Counted from the stretch's first letter, positions 8,868 through 16,461 are shown. The stretch is DNA of 17,500 bases from Bacillus cereus ATCC 14579 (GCF_000007825.1 NC_004722.1:247501-265000); one strand, 5' to 3'. Made by a program: numbers and translations. Notes: generated from the sequence alone by a model not told the origin.

Positions 8868-9613
8868 ACAAAAAATCCTCCGATAAAGCCTTGCATTTTT
8901 TCAGCTTCTTTAATCATTTCTTGAATTTGTTCATTGCTCATAAAAATTTGCCCAATAGCGACTAATGTATTCATCGCAACATGAGCTGCAATCGGAACGA
9001 TAATACGTTTCGTCTTCACATATAAGAAGGCGAATACGAGCCCCATAGCAGTGTATACCAATAAGTGAGTAAAATCAAAATGAATTGTTGCGAATACAAG
9101 CGAACTAATGATAGCTGCGATAAAGAAGTTAAACTTCTTATAAAGCGTGCCGAATAGAATTTTTCTAAATACGATTTCTTCTAAGATAGGTCCAATTATA
9201 GATACAACAATAAGGAACCAAGGTATCGTTCTTGCGATGTCCAACAGTCTGTCTGTATTCTCAGATCCACGTGGAACCCCAAATACATACATTTCAATCA
9301 TACCTGCAATGGATTGTGAGATGATTGCTAAGAAGAACCCGATAAAAATCCATCCAATAGTAGCTGGAACAGAAGAGCGCATTGGATCTAAATGCCTGTC
9401 ACGAATATCTGTTCTAAGTAACCAAAGCACGATACATAATGCAATAAAGAAGCTAATGATTGCCCAGTGTCCCGTTATGATTTGTCCTTTTTCTTCAATG
9501 GTAAATCCTCTATTATCATAGAGTCCTGTTTTTAGGAGAAGTGGTAATCCAACAACGCCAGATAACTGCATTAAAATGTATGTAACGATAATCCACCAGT
9601 ATTGTTTCTTCAA
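8864..9613 (-). CDS. ydiL: CPBP family intramembrane metalloprotease (YdiL type)
   Basis: A polytopic membrane protein of the CPBP (CAAX protease / bacteriocin-processing) family, 249 aa, with roughly seven or eight hydrophobic segments. The catalytic motifs are present: EEIVFR with E145, E146 and R150, HFDFTH with H178, and HVAMN with H211 and N215. The enzyme is therefore probably active inside the membrane. Natural substrates of YdiL-type proteins are not established; some relatives process or confer immunity to peptides. The predicted start is TTG at 9613 (MKKQYWW), with AAGGA about 12 nt upstream, rather far; no better in-frame start is seen. It forms a two-gene operon with ydiK. Confidence 0.9.
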   Translation of the reverse strand: MKKQYWWIIVTYILMQLSGVVGLPLLLKTGLYDNRGFTIEEKGQIITGHWAIISFFIALCIVLWLLRTDIRDRHLDPMRSSVPATIGWIFIGFFLAIISQSIAGMIEMYVFGVPRGSENTDRLLDIARTIPWFLIVVSIIGPILEEIVFRKILFGTLYKKFNFFIAAIISSLVFATIHFDFTHLLVYTAMGLVFAFLYVKTKRIIVPIAAHVAMNTLVAIGQIFMSNEQIQEMIKEAEKMQGFIGGFFV

Positions 9614-9634
9614 ATGGTTTAACCATCCTTTCTA

Positions 9635-9663
9635 ACTATAGTGTATGAGATAAGTTAGGATAA
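9635..9663 (-). promoter_or_regulatory. Candidate ydiL promoter
   Basis: On the minus strand TATAGT (plus 9635-9640) has TTATCC 17 bp upstream. The -35 is poor. A 6-bp inverted repeat CTAACT/AGTTAG brackets the -10 region. Confidence 0.35.
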
Positions 9664-9896
9664 CATGTAAATATGCTACCTACGATATAAACCTCTTGAA
9701 TTATGTTTTTTTCGTAAATCCTTATTTGAAATTATAATAGAAGACAGGAGAAAGTTGTATGTGTAGCGAAAACAACTTAGGGTGTCCTTTCATATTGTAA
9801 CATACGAGCAGTGGAAACAACGATTCATATAGTAAAGGCAGTATTGTATATAGAAAGTTTATATAGTGATTTGCGAAAAAATTATGATTTTTTTAC
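9664..9896. other. Intergenic DNA upstream of the groE promoter, no clear gene
   Basis: AT-rich spacer between the divergent ydiL and groES genes. On the plus strand there is a perfect TATAAT (9733-9738) without a convincing -35. It is followed by AGGAG (9746-9750) and a 13-codon open frame starting ATG at 9759 and ending at a TAA about 40 nt later. It is too short to call as a gene. Nothing else is recognisable. Confidence 0.5.
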
Positions 9897-9925
9897 TTGC
9901 AAAAGAAATTGAGATTATTTATTAT
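9897..9925 (+). promoter_or_regulatory. Sigma-A type promoter of groES-groEL
   Basis: TTGCAA (9897-9902) and TATTAT (9920-9925) are spaced 17 bp. The predicted start near 9932 places the CIRCE operator at the very 5' end of the transcript, as in other groE operons. An alternative -35, TTGAGA at 9909, would need a different -10. Confidence 0.65.
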
Positions 9926-9935
9926 TATAAGTGTG

Positions 9936-9962
9936 TTAGCACTCGGATGACTTGAGTGCTAA
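9936..9962 (+). promoter_or_regulatory. CIRCE operator (HrcA binding site)
   Basis: TTAGCACTC (9936-9944), 9-nt spacer, GAGTGCTAA (9954-9962): a perfect match to the CIRCE consensus. HrcA binding here represses the chaperonin operon; GroE activity keeps HrcA functional, giving feedback control after heat shock. It lies 40 nt before the groES start. Confidence 0.97.
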
Positions 9963-10002
9963 TAAAAGAAATTTACATAACAAAATGAGGAGGTTATTGT
10001 TC

Positions 10003-10287
10003 ATGCTAAAGCCATTAGGTGATCGCGTTGTAATTGAGCTTGTTCAAGCAGAAGAAAAAACAGCAAGTGGTATTGTATTACCAGATACTGCAAAAGAAAA
10101 ACCACAAGAGGGTAAAGTTGTTGCAGTAGGTACTGGTCGAGTGCTTGAGAATGGTGAGCGTGTTGCTTTAGAGGTAGCAGCAGGTGATCTTATCATCTTC
10201 TCAAAATATGCAGGTACTGAAGTGAAATATGAAGGTACAGACTACTTGATTTTACGTGAAAGTGACATTTTAGCAGTTATCGGTTAA
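10003..10287 (+). CDS. groES: Co-chaperonin GroES
   Basis: The 10-kDa lid of the GroEL folding chamber, 94 aa, heptameric in the family. It starts MLKPLGDRVV, has the mobile-loop region EKTASGIVLPDTAKEKPQEG at about 18-37, and ends YLILRESDILAVIG. The ATG at 10003 has a near-perfect GAGGAGG (9987-9993) at 9-nt spacing. The frame is open 17 codons upstream, but those codons overlap the CIRCE element and have no ribosome binding site. It is co-transcribed with groEL, 38 nt downstream, and regulated by CIRCE/HrcA. Confidence 0.98.
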   Translation: MLKPLGDRVVIELVQAEEKTASGIVLPDTAKEKPQEGKVVAVGTGRVLENGERVALEVAAGDLIIFSKYAGTEVKYEGTDYLILRESDILAVIG

Positions 10288-10325
10288 TTATATAAATCTT
10301 AAAAAATCCAAGGGGGTCAATTATT

Positions 10326-11960
10326 ATGGCAAAAGATATTAAATTTAGTGAAGAAGCACGTCGTTCGATGCTTCGCGGTGTCGACACTCTTGCAAACGCA
10401 GTAAAAGTTACGCTTGGACCAAAAGGTCGTAACGTTGTACTTGAGAAAAAATTTGGTTCACCACTTATTACAAATGATGGTGTAACAATCGCAAAAGAAA
10501 TCGAATTAGAAGATGCATTCGAAAACATGGGTGCGAAATTAGTAGCAGAAGTTGCTAGCAAAACAAATGACGTAGCTGGTGACGGAACAACAACTGCAAC
10601 TGTATTAGCGCAAGCTATGATTCGTGAAGGTCTTAAAAACGTAACAGCTGGTGCGAACCCAATGGGGCTTCGTAAAGGTATCGAAAAAGCTGTTACTGCT
10701 GCAATTGAAGAATTAAAAACGATTTCTAAACCAATCGAAGGCAAATCTTCTATCGCACAAGTAGCTGCTATTTCTGCAGCTGACGAAGAAGTAGGTCAAT
10801 TAATCGCTGAAGCAATGGAGCGCGTTGGTAACGACGGCGTTATTACTTTAGAAGAGTCTAAAGGATTCACAACAGAATTAGACGTAGTAGAAGGTATGCA
10901 ATTTGATCGTGGATATGCATCTCCTTACATGATTACTGATTCTGACAAAATGGAAGCAGTTCTTGATAACCCATACATCTTAATTACTGACAAAAAGATT
11001 TCTAACATTCAAGAAATCTTACCAGTATTAGAGCAAGTGGTACAACAAGGTAAACCACTTCTTATCATTGCTGAAGATGTAGAAGGCGAAGCTTTAGCTA
11101 CATTAGTAGTGAACAAACTTCGTGGTACATTCAACGTAGTAGCTGTTAAAGCTCCTGGATTTGGTGACCGTCGTAAAGCAATGCTAGAAGATATCGCAAT
11201 CTTAACAGGTGGCGAAGTAATCACTGAAGAATTAGGTCGTGACTTAAAATCTGCTACAGTTGAATCTTTAGGACGCGCTGGTAAAGTTGTTGTTACAAAA
11301 GAAAACACAACTGTAGTTGAAGGTGTAGGAAGCACAGAACAAATCGAAGCTCGCATCGGTCAAATCCGTGCGCAATTAGAAGAAACAACTTCTGAATTCG
11401 ATCGTGAAAAATTACAAGAGCGTCTTGCTAAACTAGCAGGTGGCGTACCAGTAATTAAAGTAGGTGCAGCAACTGAAACTGAGTTAAAAGAGCGCAAACT
11501 TCGCATTGAAGATGCACTTAACTCAACTCGTGCAGCAGTAGAAGAAGGTATCGTTGCAGGTGGTGGTACTTCACTTATGAACGTATACACAAAAGTAGCT
11601 TCTATCGTAGCTGAAGGCGACGAAGCAACAGGTATCAACATCGTACTTCGCGCACTAGAAGAGCCAGTTCGTCAAATCGCAATCAACGCTGGTCTAGAAG
11701 GATCTGTAGTTGTAGAGCGTCTAAAAGGCGAAAAAGTAGGCGTTGGTTTCAACGCAGCTACTGGCGAATGGGTTAACATGCTTGAGTCTGGTATCGTAGA
11801 TCCAGCTAAAGTAACTCGTTCTGCACTTCAAAACGCAGCATCTGTTGCAGCTATGTTCTTAACAACTGAAGCTGTAGTAGCTGACAAGCCAGAACCAAAT
11901 GCACCAGCAATGCCTGACATGGGCGGCATGGGCATGGGCGGTATGGGCGGAATGATGTAA
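10326..11960 (+). CDS. groEL: Chaperonin GroEL (Hsp60)
   Basis: The 60-kDa double-ring chaperonin that folds proteins in an ATP-dependent cycle with GroES, 544 aa and full length. Recognisable are the N-terminal [12 protein letters not shown], the nucleotide-binding [12 protein letters not shown] at about 85-96 with the catalytic-type aspartate of that motif, the apical domain with [13 protein letters not shown], and [12 protein letters not shown] at about 400-411 in the equatorial domain. The C-terminal tail is a GGM-repeat (from MGGMGMGG to the end). The ribosome binding site is AAGGGGG just upstream of the ATG. Codon use is strongly biased toward a narrow set, as expected of a highly expressed gene. 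Transcription ends at the strong hairpin at 11974. Confidence 0.99.
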
Positions 11961-11973
11961 TTCCGTTTGTCCT

Positions 11974-12012
11974 AAAAAACATCCATTTCTATATAGAAAT
12001 GGATGTTTTTTT
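11974..12012 (+). terminator. Terminator of groES-groEL
   Basis: AAAAAACATCCATTTCTA and its exact complement TAGAAATGGATGTTTTTT are separated by TA (11974-12012 region), giving a perfect stem of about 18 bp with a T-run. It begins 13 nt after the groEL stop and is likely to work in both directions. Confidence 0.93.
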
Positions 12013-12064
12013 ATGTTTTTTTGAAAAGGAAATGAATTTCTGTAGAATTTTGTCGCTTTCTCTC

Positions 12065-12094
12065 TTGACCATATTGATACTTCATTGTTAGAAT
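12065..12094 (+). promoter_or_regulatory. guaA promoter
   Basis: TTGACC (12065-12070) and TAGAAT (12089-12094) with an 18-bp spacer. This puts the transcript start about 15-20 nt before the riboswitch aptamer. The long leader (about 265 nt) is consistent with attenuation control. Confidence 0.7.
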
Positions 12095-12117
12095 CTAGGA
12101 AGATAATATAAAACGAT

Positions 12118-12188
12118 CCTTCATATATCCTCAATGATATGGTTTGAGAGTCTCTACCGGGTTACCGTAAACAACCTGACTATGAAGG
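12118..12188 (+). promoter_or_regulatory. Guanine-class purine riboswitch aptamer (guaA leader)
   Basis: P1 pairs CCTTCATA (12118-12125) with TATGAAGG (12181-12188). Core elements are present: ATATCCTCAATGATATGG, the P2 arms around GTTTGAGAG, TCTCTACC, the P3 loop element CCGTAAA, and the J3/1 strand GACTAT. The specificity base (position 74 in xpt numbering) is C in GACTAT, predicting guanine/hypoxanthine rather than adenine. Bound ligand stabilises P1 and so frees the downstream terminator. Confidence 0.95.
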
Positions 12189-12233
12189 CAGTGTGTCTTA
12201 TATTTATAAAGAGCGGAGACTATCTTTCTTTAT

Positions 12234-12293
12234 AAAGCCAGACCCCTGCCTTTTCTTTGTTATGAGACTAGAGGCGGAGGACTGGCTTTTTTT
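12234..12293 (+). terminator. Riboswitch-controlled terminator in the guaA leader
   Basis: AAAGCCAG (12234-12241) pairs with CTGGCTTT (12282-12289), continued inward by CC/GG and GCC/GGC with mismatches, and followed by a T-run through 12293. The alternative antiterminator pairs the 3' P1 strand GAAGGCAG (12184-12191) with CTGCCTTT (12246-12253). This excludes both P1 and the inner part of the terminator. The predicted logic is guanine present, transcription off. A 10-bp helix, TTTATAAAGA (12203-12212) with TCTTTATAAA (12227-12236), lies inside the antiterminator loop. Confidence 0.88.
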
Positions 12294-12366
12294 ATTATAT
12301 TGGTAATGCTTTTCGCCAAATTGGTGAAAATATTTATATACGAGAACTAACGTTGGGGTGATTATT

Positions 12367-13905
12367 TTGAAGAAACAACACGATACAATTATCGTTTTAG
12401 ATTTTGGAAGTCAATACAATCAGTTAATAGCACGTCGAATTCGTGAGTTCGGTGTATACAGTGAACTTCATCCACATACAATTACTGCAGAAGAAATTAA
12501 AGCAATGAACCCAAAAGGGATTATTTTCTCTGGTGGACCAAATAGTGTATACGGTGAAGGTGCATTACATTGTGATGAAAAAATCTTTGAACTAGGTTTA
12601 CCAATCTTCGGTATTTGTTACGGTATGCAGCTTATGACGCAACAATTCGGTGGTAAAGTAGAGCGTGCAAATCACCGTGAGTACGGAAAAGCTGTTCTTA
12701 AAGTAGAGAACGAATCAAAATTATATGCGAACCTTCCAGAAGAGCAAGTTGTATGGATGAGCCATGGCGACTTAGTAACTGGTTTACCTGAAGGATTCGT
12801 AGTAGATGCAACAAGTGAGTCTTGCCCAATTGCTGGTATGAGCAATGAAGCGAAAAACTTATACGGTGTACAATTCCACCCAGAAGTACGTCACTCTGAG
12901 CACGGTAACGATTTAATTAAAAACTTCGTATTCGGTGTATGTGGTTGTTCTGAAGGATGGAACATGGAGAACTTTATTGAAGTAGAATTAGAAAAGATTC
13001 GTGAAACTGTTGGAGACAAAAAAGTACTATGCGCACTTAGTGGCGGTGTAGACTCTTCTGTTGTAGCAGTATTAATTCATAAAGCAATTGGTGATCAATT
13101 AACATGTATTTTCGTTGACCACGGTTTACTTCGTAAAGGTGAAGCAGAAGGCGTTATGAAAACATTTAGCGAAGGCTTCCATATGAACGTTATTAAAGTG
13201 GATGCAAGAGACCGCTTCATGGACAAGTTAAAAGGTGTAGAAGATCCAGAACAAAAACGTAAAATCATCGGTAACGAATTCATTTACGTATTTGATGATG
13301 AAGCGTCAAAATTACAAGGTATGGACTTCTTAGCGCAAGGTACACTTTACACAGATATCGTTGAGAGTGGTACAGCAACTGCGCAAACAATTAAATCTCA
13401 CCATAACGTTGGTGGACTTCCAGAAGACATGCAGTTCAAATTAATTGAGCCTTTAAACACGTTATTTAAAGACGAAGTACGTGTATTAGGATCTGAATTA
13501 GGAATTCCTGATGAAATCGTATGGCGTCAACCATTCCCAGGACCGGGTCTTGGTATTCGTGTATTAGGTGAAATCACAGAAGAGAAATTAGAAATCGTTC
13601 GTGAATCTGATGCGATTTTACGTGAAGAAATTATTAAAGCGGGCTTAGACCGTGAAATCTGGCAATACTTCACTGCGCTTCCTGGTATGCGTAGCGTAGG
13701 TGTTATGGGTGACGAGCGTACTTACGATTACACAGTAGGTATCCGTGCGGTAACATCTATCGACGGTATGACAGCTGACTGGGCACGTATCCCTTGGGAC
13801 GTATTAGAGAAAATCTCTGTACGTATCGTAAACGAAGTAAAACACGTTAACCGTATCGTGTATGATGTAACGAGTAAGCCACCAGCAACTATTGAGTGGG
13901 AATAG
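12367..13905 (+). CDS. guaA: GMP synthase (glutamine-hydrolysing)
   Basis: Converts XMP to GMP using ATP and glutamine-derived ammonia, the last step of de novo GMP synthesis. The class I glutamine amidotransferase domain (1-195) has the catalytic C84 in FGICYGMQ and H171/E173 in FHPE. The ATP-pyrophosphatase domain has the P-loop SGGVDSS at about 225-231. The C-terminal dimerisation domain ends KPPATIEWE. Length is 512 aa. The start is the TTG at 12367 (MKKQHDT), because GGGGTG (12355-12360) lies 6 nt upstream; the GTG at 12358 is part of that ribosome binding site. A guanine riboswitch in the leader matches its product pathway, giving end-product control. It is followed by its own terminator. 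Confidence 0.97.
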   Translation: MKKQHDTIIVLDFGSQYNQLIARRIREFGVYSELHPHTITAEEIKAMNPKGIIFSGGPNSVYGEGALHCDEKIFELGLPIFGICYGMQLMTQQFGGKVERANHREYGKAVLKVENESKLYANLPEEQVVWMSHGDLVTGLPEGFVVDATSESCPIAGMSNEAKNLYGVQFHPEVRHSEHGNDLIKNFVFGVCGCSEGWNMENFIEVELEKIRETVGDKKVLCALSGGVDSSVVAVLIHKAIGDQLTCIFVDHGLLRKGEAEGVMKTFSEGFHMNVIKVDARDRFMDKLKGVEDPEQKRKIIGNEFIYVFDDEASKLQGMDFLAQGTLYTDIVESGTATAQTIKSHHNVGGLPEDMQFKLIEPLNTLFKDEVRVLGSELGIPDEIVWRQPFPGPGLGIRVLGEITEEKLEIVRESDAILREEIIKAGLDREIWQYFTALPGMRSVGVMGDERTYDYTVGIRAVTSIDGMTADWARIPWDVLEKISVRIVNEVKHVNRIVYDVTSKPPATIEWE

Positions 13906-13912
13906 TATTTAT

Positions 13913-13947
13913 AAAAAGGTCCATCTATTGCTTATGCATAGGTGGAT
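13913..13947 (+). terminator. Terminator of guaA
   Basis: AAAAAGGTCCATCTAT pairs with ATAGGTGGATCTTTTT (16 pairs including two G·U wobbles) around the loop TGCTTATGC, ending in a T-run. It starts 8 nt after the stop codon. Confidence 0.9.
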
Positions 13948-13968
13948 CTTTTTTATTTTGGTGTTAAT

Positions 13969-14004
13969 ACGAACGAAACTATAAAAGTTTATAAAAACGT
14001 TCGT
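13969..14004 (+). promoter_or_regulatory. Candidate PurR (PurBox) site upstream of pbuG
   Basis: ACGAACG (13969-13975) and CGTTCGT (13998-14004) are a perfect 7-bp inverted repeat with AT-rich flanks, ending 8 bp before the -35. Inverted CGAAC cores are the mark of B. subtilis PurR boxes, and pbuG belongs to the PurR regulon in that species. The core-to-core gap here is 24 bp, close to the range I remember. Binding is inferred. Confidence 0.55.
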
Positions 14005-14011
14005 TTTTAAA

Positions 14012-14040
14012 TTGACAAAACTACTTCGTCGAGTTAATAT
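14012..14040 (+). promoter_or_regulatory. pbuG promoter
   Basis: TTGACA (14012-14017), a 17-bp spacer and TAATAT (14035-14040): a near-consensus sigma-A promoter. It is placed about 25-30 nt before the second riboswitch aptamer. Confidence 0.85.
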
Positions 14041-14073
14041 GATTATGTAATTCAAACGAAAAGTGAATATTAT

Positions 14074-14145
14074 GCCGTCGTATAATATCGGGGATATGGC
14101 CCGAAAGTTTCTACCTAGCTACCGTAAATGGCTTGACTACGAGGC
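14074..14145 (+). promoter_or_regulatory. Guanine-class purine riboswitch aptamer (pbuG leader)
   Basis: P1 pairs GCC-G-TCGTA (14074-14082, one bulged G) with TACGAGGC (14138-14145). Conserved core: ATAATATCGGGGATATGGCC, GTTTCTACC, and CCGTAAA, with J3/1 reading GACTAC. C at the specificity position predicts guanine/hypoxanthine. The P2 and P3 sequences differ from those of the guaA riboswitch, so the two are separate family members rather than a recent duplication. Confidence 0.94.
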
Positions 14146-14188
14146 GTTTTTATAAAGGTGAGGGGAATCTTATCTTTATTCATAGAAC

Positions 14189-14222
14189 GCTTCCATGTAT
14201 ATATGCAATGGAAGCCTTTTTT
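14189..14222 (+). terminator. Riboswitch-controlled terminator in the pbuG leader
   Basis: GCTTCCAT (14189-14196) pairs with ATGGAAGC (14208-14215), followed by C and six T. The competing antiterminator pairs GAGGCGTT (14141-14148), which includes the 3' strand of P1, with AACGCTTC (14186-14193, one G·U). Ligand binding is therefore expected to stop transcription before pbuG. Confidence 0.9.
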
Positions 14223-14289
14223 ATTTCTCGGGATAAAAGAGGGCTAGGGTGAAATACGGCGAGTAATCATATAACGGGGGAAACGTAAG

Positions 14290-15615
14290 ATGAAACGCTA
14301 TTTTCAGTTTGATGAGCTCGGTACGAATTATAAGACTGAGTTCATAGCAGGGTTAACGACATTTCTATCTATGGCTTACGTACTATTTGTCAATCCTGCT
14401 ACGCTGTCGCTTGGAAATGTTAAAGGGTTACCAGCAGGTACAGGGATGGATCCAGGGGCAGTATTCGTTGCTACGGCATTAGCGGCAGCGATCGGTTCGT
14501 TAATTATGGGTATTTTCGCGAAGTATCCAATTGCTTTAGCGCCAGGTATGGGAATTAACGCGTTCTTTGCTTATACAGCAGTGTTAACGATGGGGATTCC
14601 ATGGCAAACAGCAATTGCCGGAACATTAATGTCAGGTATTATCTTTATTATTCTTACTGCTTCAGGTATTCGTGAAAAAATCATCAATGCAATTCCATCG
14701 GAGTTAAAGTTTGCAGTGGCAGCAGGTATCGGATTGTTCATTGCATTTCTTGGATTCCAAAATGCCGGAATTATCGTGAAAAATGATGCAGTTCTTGTTG
14801 GGTTGGGGGACTTAACAAAGGGTACAACGTTACTAGCAATCTTCGGGGTTGTTACTACGATCATCTTCATGATTAAGAAAATTAATGGTGCAGTATTTTA
14901 CGGTATGATTCTTACAGCGATCTTAGGAGTAGCAACAGGATTAATTGATACTCCGAAAGCTGTGGTGGGAGCAATACCGAGTCTAGAACCAACGTTCGGC
15001 GTGGCGTTAACGCACTTCGGAGATATTTTCACAGTTCAAATGGGGATTGTTATTATAACGTTCTTCTTTATCGATTTCTTTGATACAGCAGGTACGCTTG
15101 TAGCGGTTGCAAATCAAGCAGGATTAATGAAGAACAATAAATTACCACGTGCAGGAAAAGCGTTATTTGCAGATGCGATTGCAACTGTAATTGGTGCGAT
15201 CTTGGGTACATCAACAACAACGTCTTACATTGAATCGTCTGCAGGGGTAGCAGCAGGAGGACGTTCTGGATTTACAGCAGTTGTAACAGCAGGATTCTTT
15301 TTACTGGCACTATTCTTCTCGCCATTACTAAGTGTTGTAACGCCAGCAGTAACGGCGCCGGCTTTAATTATTGTAGGAATCTTGATGGTTTCTTCCTTAG
15401 GGGAAATTGATTGGAAGAAATTCGAGATTGCAGTGCCAGCATTCTTTACAATTATCTCTATGCCACTTACGTATAGTATCGCAACTGGGATTGCGATTGG
15501 ATTTATCTTCTATCCAATTACAATGGTAGTGAGTGGTCGTCGTAAAGAGGTTCATCCGATTATGTATGTTATGGGAGTTTTATTCGTACTATATTTCATC
15601 TACGTTCGTAAATAA
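14290..15615 (+). CDS. pbuG: Hypoxanthine/guanine permease PbuG (AzgA-like NCS2 family)
   Basis: An inner-membrane purine transporter of 441 aa with about 12-14 hydrophobic segments. The N-terminal MKRYFQFDELGTNYKTEFIAG-type opening, TFLSMAYVLFVNP, ALAPGMGINAFFAYT and the DFFDTAGTLVAVA motif near residue 260 mark the AzgA/PbuG branch of nucleobase permeases rather than uracil permeases. The ATG at 14290 follows GGGGG (14276-14280). The guanine riboswitch in the leader and a candidate PurR site support a guanine/hypoxanthine substrate: uptake is cut when guanine is plentiful. Together with guaA, the gene forms a salvage-plus-synthesis pair, though each has its own promoter and terminator. Confidence 0.93.
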   Translation: MKRYFQFDELGTNYKTEFIAGLTTFLSMAYVLFVNPATLSLGNVKGLPAGTGMDPGAVFVATALAAAIGSLIMGIFAKYPIALAPGMGINAFFAYTAVLTMGIPWQTAIAGTLMSGIIFIILTASGIREKIINAIPSELKFAVAAGIGLFIAFLGFQNAGIIVKNDAVLVGLGDLTKGTTLLAIFGVVTTIIFMIKKINGAVFYGMILTAILGVATGLIDTPKAVVGAIPSLEPTFGVALTHFGDIFTVQMGIVIITFFFIDFFDTAGTLVAVANQAGLMKNNKLPRAGKALFADAIATVIGAILGTSTTTSYIESSAGVAAGGRSGFTAVVTAGFFLLALFFSPLLSVVTPAVTAPALIIVGILMVSSLGEIDWKKFEIAVPAFFTIISMPLTYSIATGIAIGFIFYPITMVVSGRRKEVHPIMYVMGVLFVLYFIYVRK

Positions 15616-15627
15616 AAGGGGTTTTTT

Positions 15628-15664
15628 AAAGGTCTAGACTTAAGGGGAGTCTAGACCTTTTTTG
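15628..15664 (+). terminator. Terminator of pbuG
   Basis: AAAGGTCTAGACT (15628-15640) and AGTCTAGACCTTT (15648-15660) form a perfect 13-bp stem with a 7-nt loop, followed by further T. It begins 12 nt after the stop codon. Confidence 0.93.
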
Positions 15665-15666
15665 CG

Positions 15667-15722
15667 TCTTCAGAAAATCTTAAGGATTTCCGAGCGTTTT
15701 TCTTCAGAAGTTTTCCTATAAT
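15667..15722 (+). promoter_or_regulatory. Candidate promoter region of the two-component operon
   Basis: A perfect TATAAT (15717-15722) lies 38 nt before the regulator start, but there is no good -35 at 16-18 bp, as is common for activated promoters. A 9-bp direct repeat TCTTCAGAA occurs at 15667-15675 and 15701-15709, the second copy ending 7 bp before the -10. This could be an activator site; no known box is recognised. Confidence 0.45.
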
Positions 15723-15759
15723 AGAAGTTAGGGATTAAAAAAGTGATGGGGGAGATATT

Positions 15760-16461
15760 GTGGCACACGAAACAATACTTGTCGTAGATGATGAAAAAGA
15801 AATTCGGAATTTAATTACAATCTATTTAAAGAATGAAGGATATAAAGTATTACAAGCAGAAGACGGAGAAGAAGGGTTACGTCTATTGGAAGAAAATGAA
15901 GTACATCTAGTCGTATTAGATATTATGATGCCGAAAGTGGATGGTATTCATATGTGTATGAAGGTAAGGGAAGCGAAAGAAATGCCTATTATTATGCTTT
16001 CTGCCAAAACGCAAGATATGGATAAGATTTTAGGATTAACAACAGGGGCAGATGATTATGTAACGAAGCCGTTTAATCCGTTAGAGCTAATTGCACGAAT
16101 TAAATCTCAGTTACGCCGTTATATGAAAATGAATGGTTTCGCTATTCAAAATGAGGACGAGTTAGAAATTGGGGAGATGAAAATCAACATCTCGACCCAT
16201 AAAGTTATTGTAGAGGGAGAAGAAGTGAAACTAACTCCGAGGGAATTTTCAATTTTAGAATTGCTAGCTAGAAATCCAGGTATGGTGTTTAGTGCGGAGC
16301 AAATTTATGAAAAGGTGTGGAACGAACGATCTTTCCAGTCTGATAATACTGTAATGGTGCATATTCGAAAAGTGCGTGAAAAGATTGAGGAGAATCCAAG
16401 GAAACCTAGATATATAAAAACAGTATGGGGAGTGGGGTATAAGATTGAAAAAGATATTTAA
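15760..16461 (+). CDS. OmpR/PhoB-family response regulator
   Basis: A 233-aa transcription factor. The receiver domain (about 1-120) has the acidic pair D10/D11, phospho-acceptor D54 in VVLDIMMP, S81 in MLSAK and K103 in TKPF. The C-terminal winged-helix domain (about 135-233) has LTPREFSILELLARNPG, the recognition region SDNTVMVHIRKVREKIE and the terminal WGVGYKIE. It resembles VanR/YycF-type regulators, but I cannot assign a specific member or target. The start is GTG at 15760 with GGGGGAG 5 nt upstream. It overlaps the kinase gene by 17 nt, so the two are translationally coupled. A role in resistance is not implied by the sequence. Confidence 0.93.
   Translation: MAHETILVVDDEKEIRNLITIYLKNEGYKVLQAEDGEEGLRLLEENEVHLVVLDIMMPKVDGIHMCMKVREAKEMPIIMLSAKTQDMDKILGLTTGADDYVTKPFNPLELIARIKSQLRRYMKMNGFAIQNEDELEIGEMKINISTHKVIVEGEEVKLTPREFSILELLARNPGMVFSAEQIYEKVWNERSFQSDNTVMVHIRKVREKIEENPRKPRYIKTVWGVGYKIEKDI

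Noticed and set aside
9952..10002. N-terminal extension of GroES by 17 codons
   Set aside because: It begins inside the CIRCE element, has no ribosome binding site, and GroES proteins begin at the MLKPLGDRV position.
10277..11641. Minus-strand frames of 93-155 codons opposite groEL
   Set aside because: They are shadows of the strongly biased groEL codons; no ribosome binding sites or recognisable domains.
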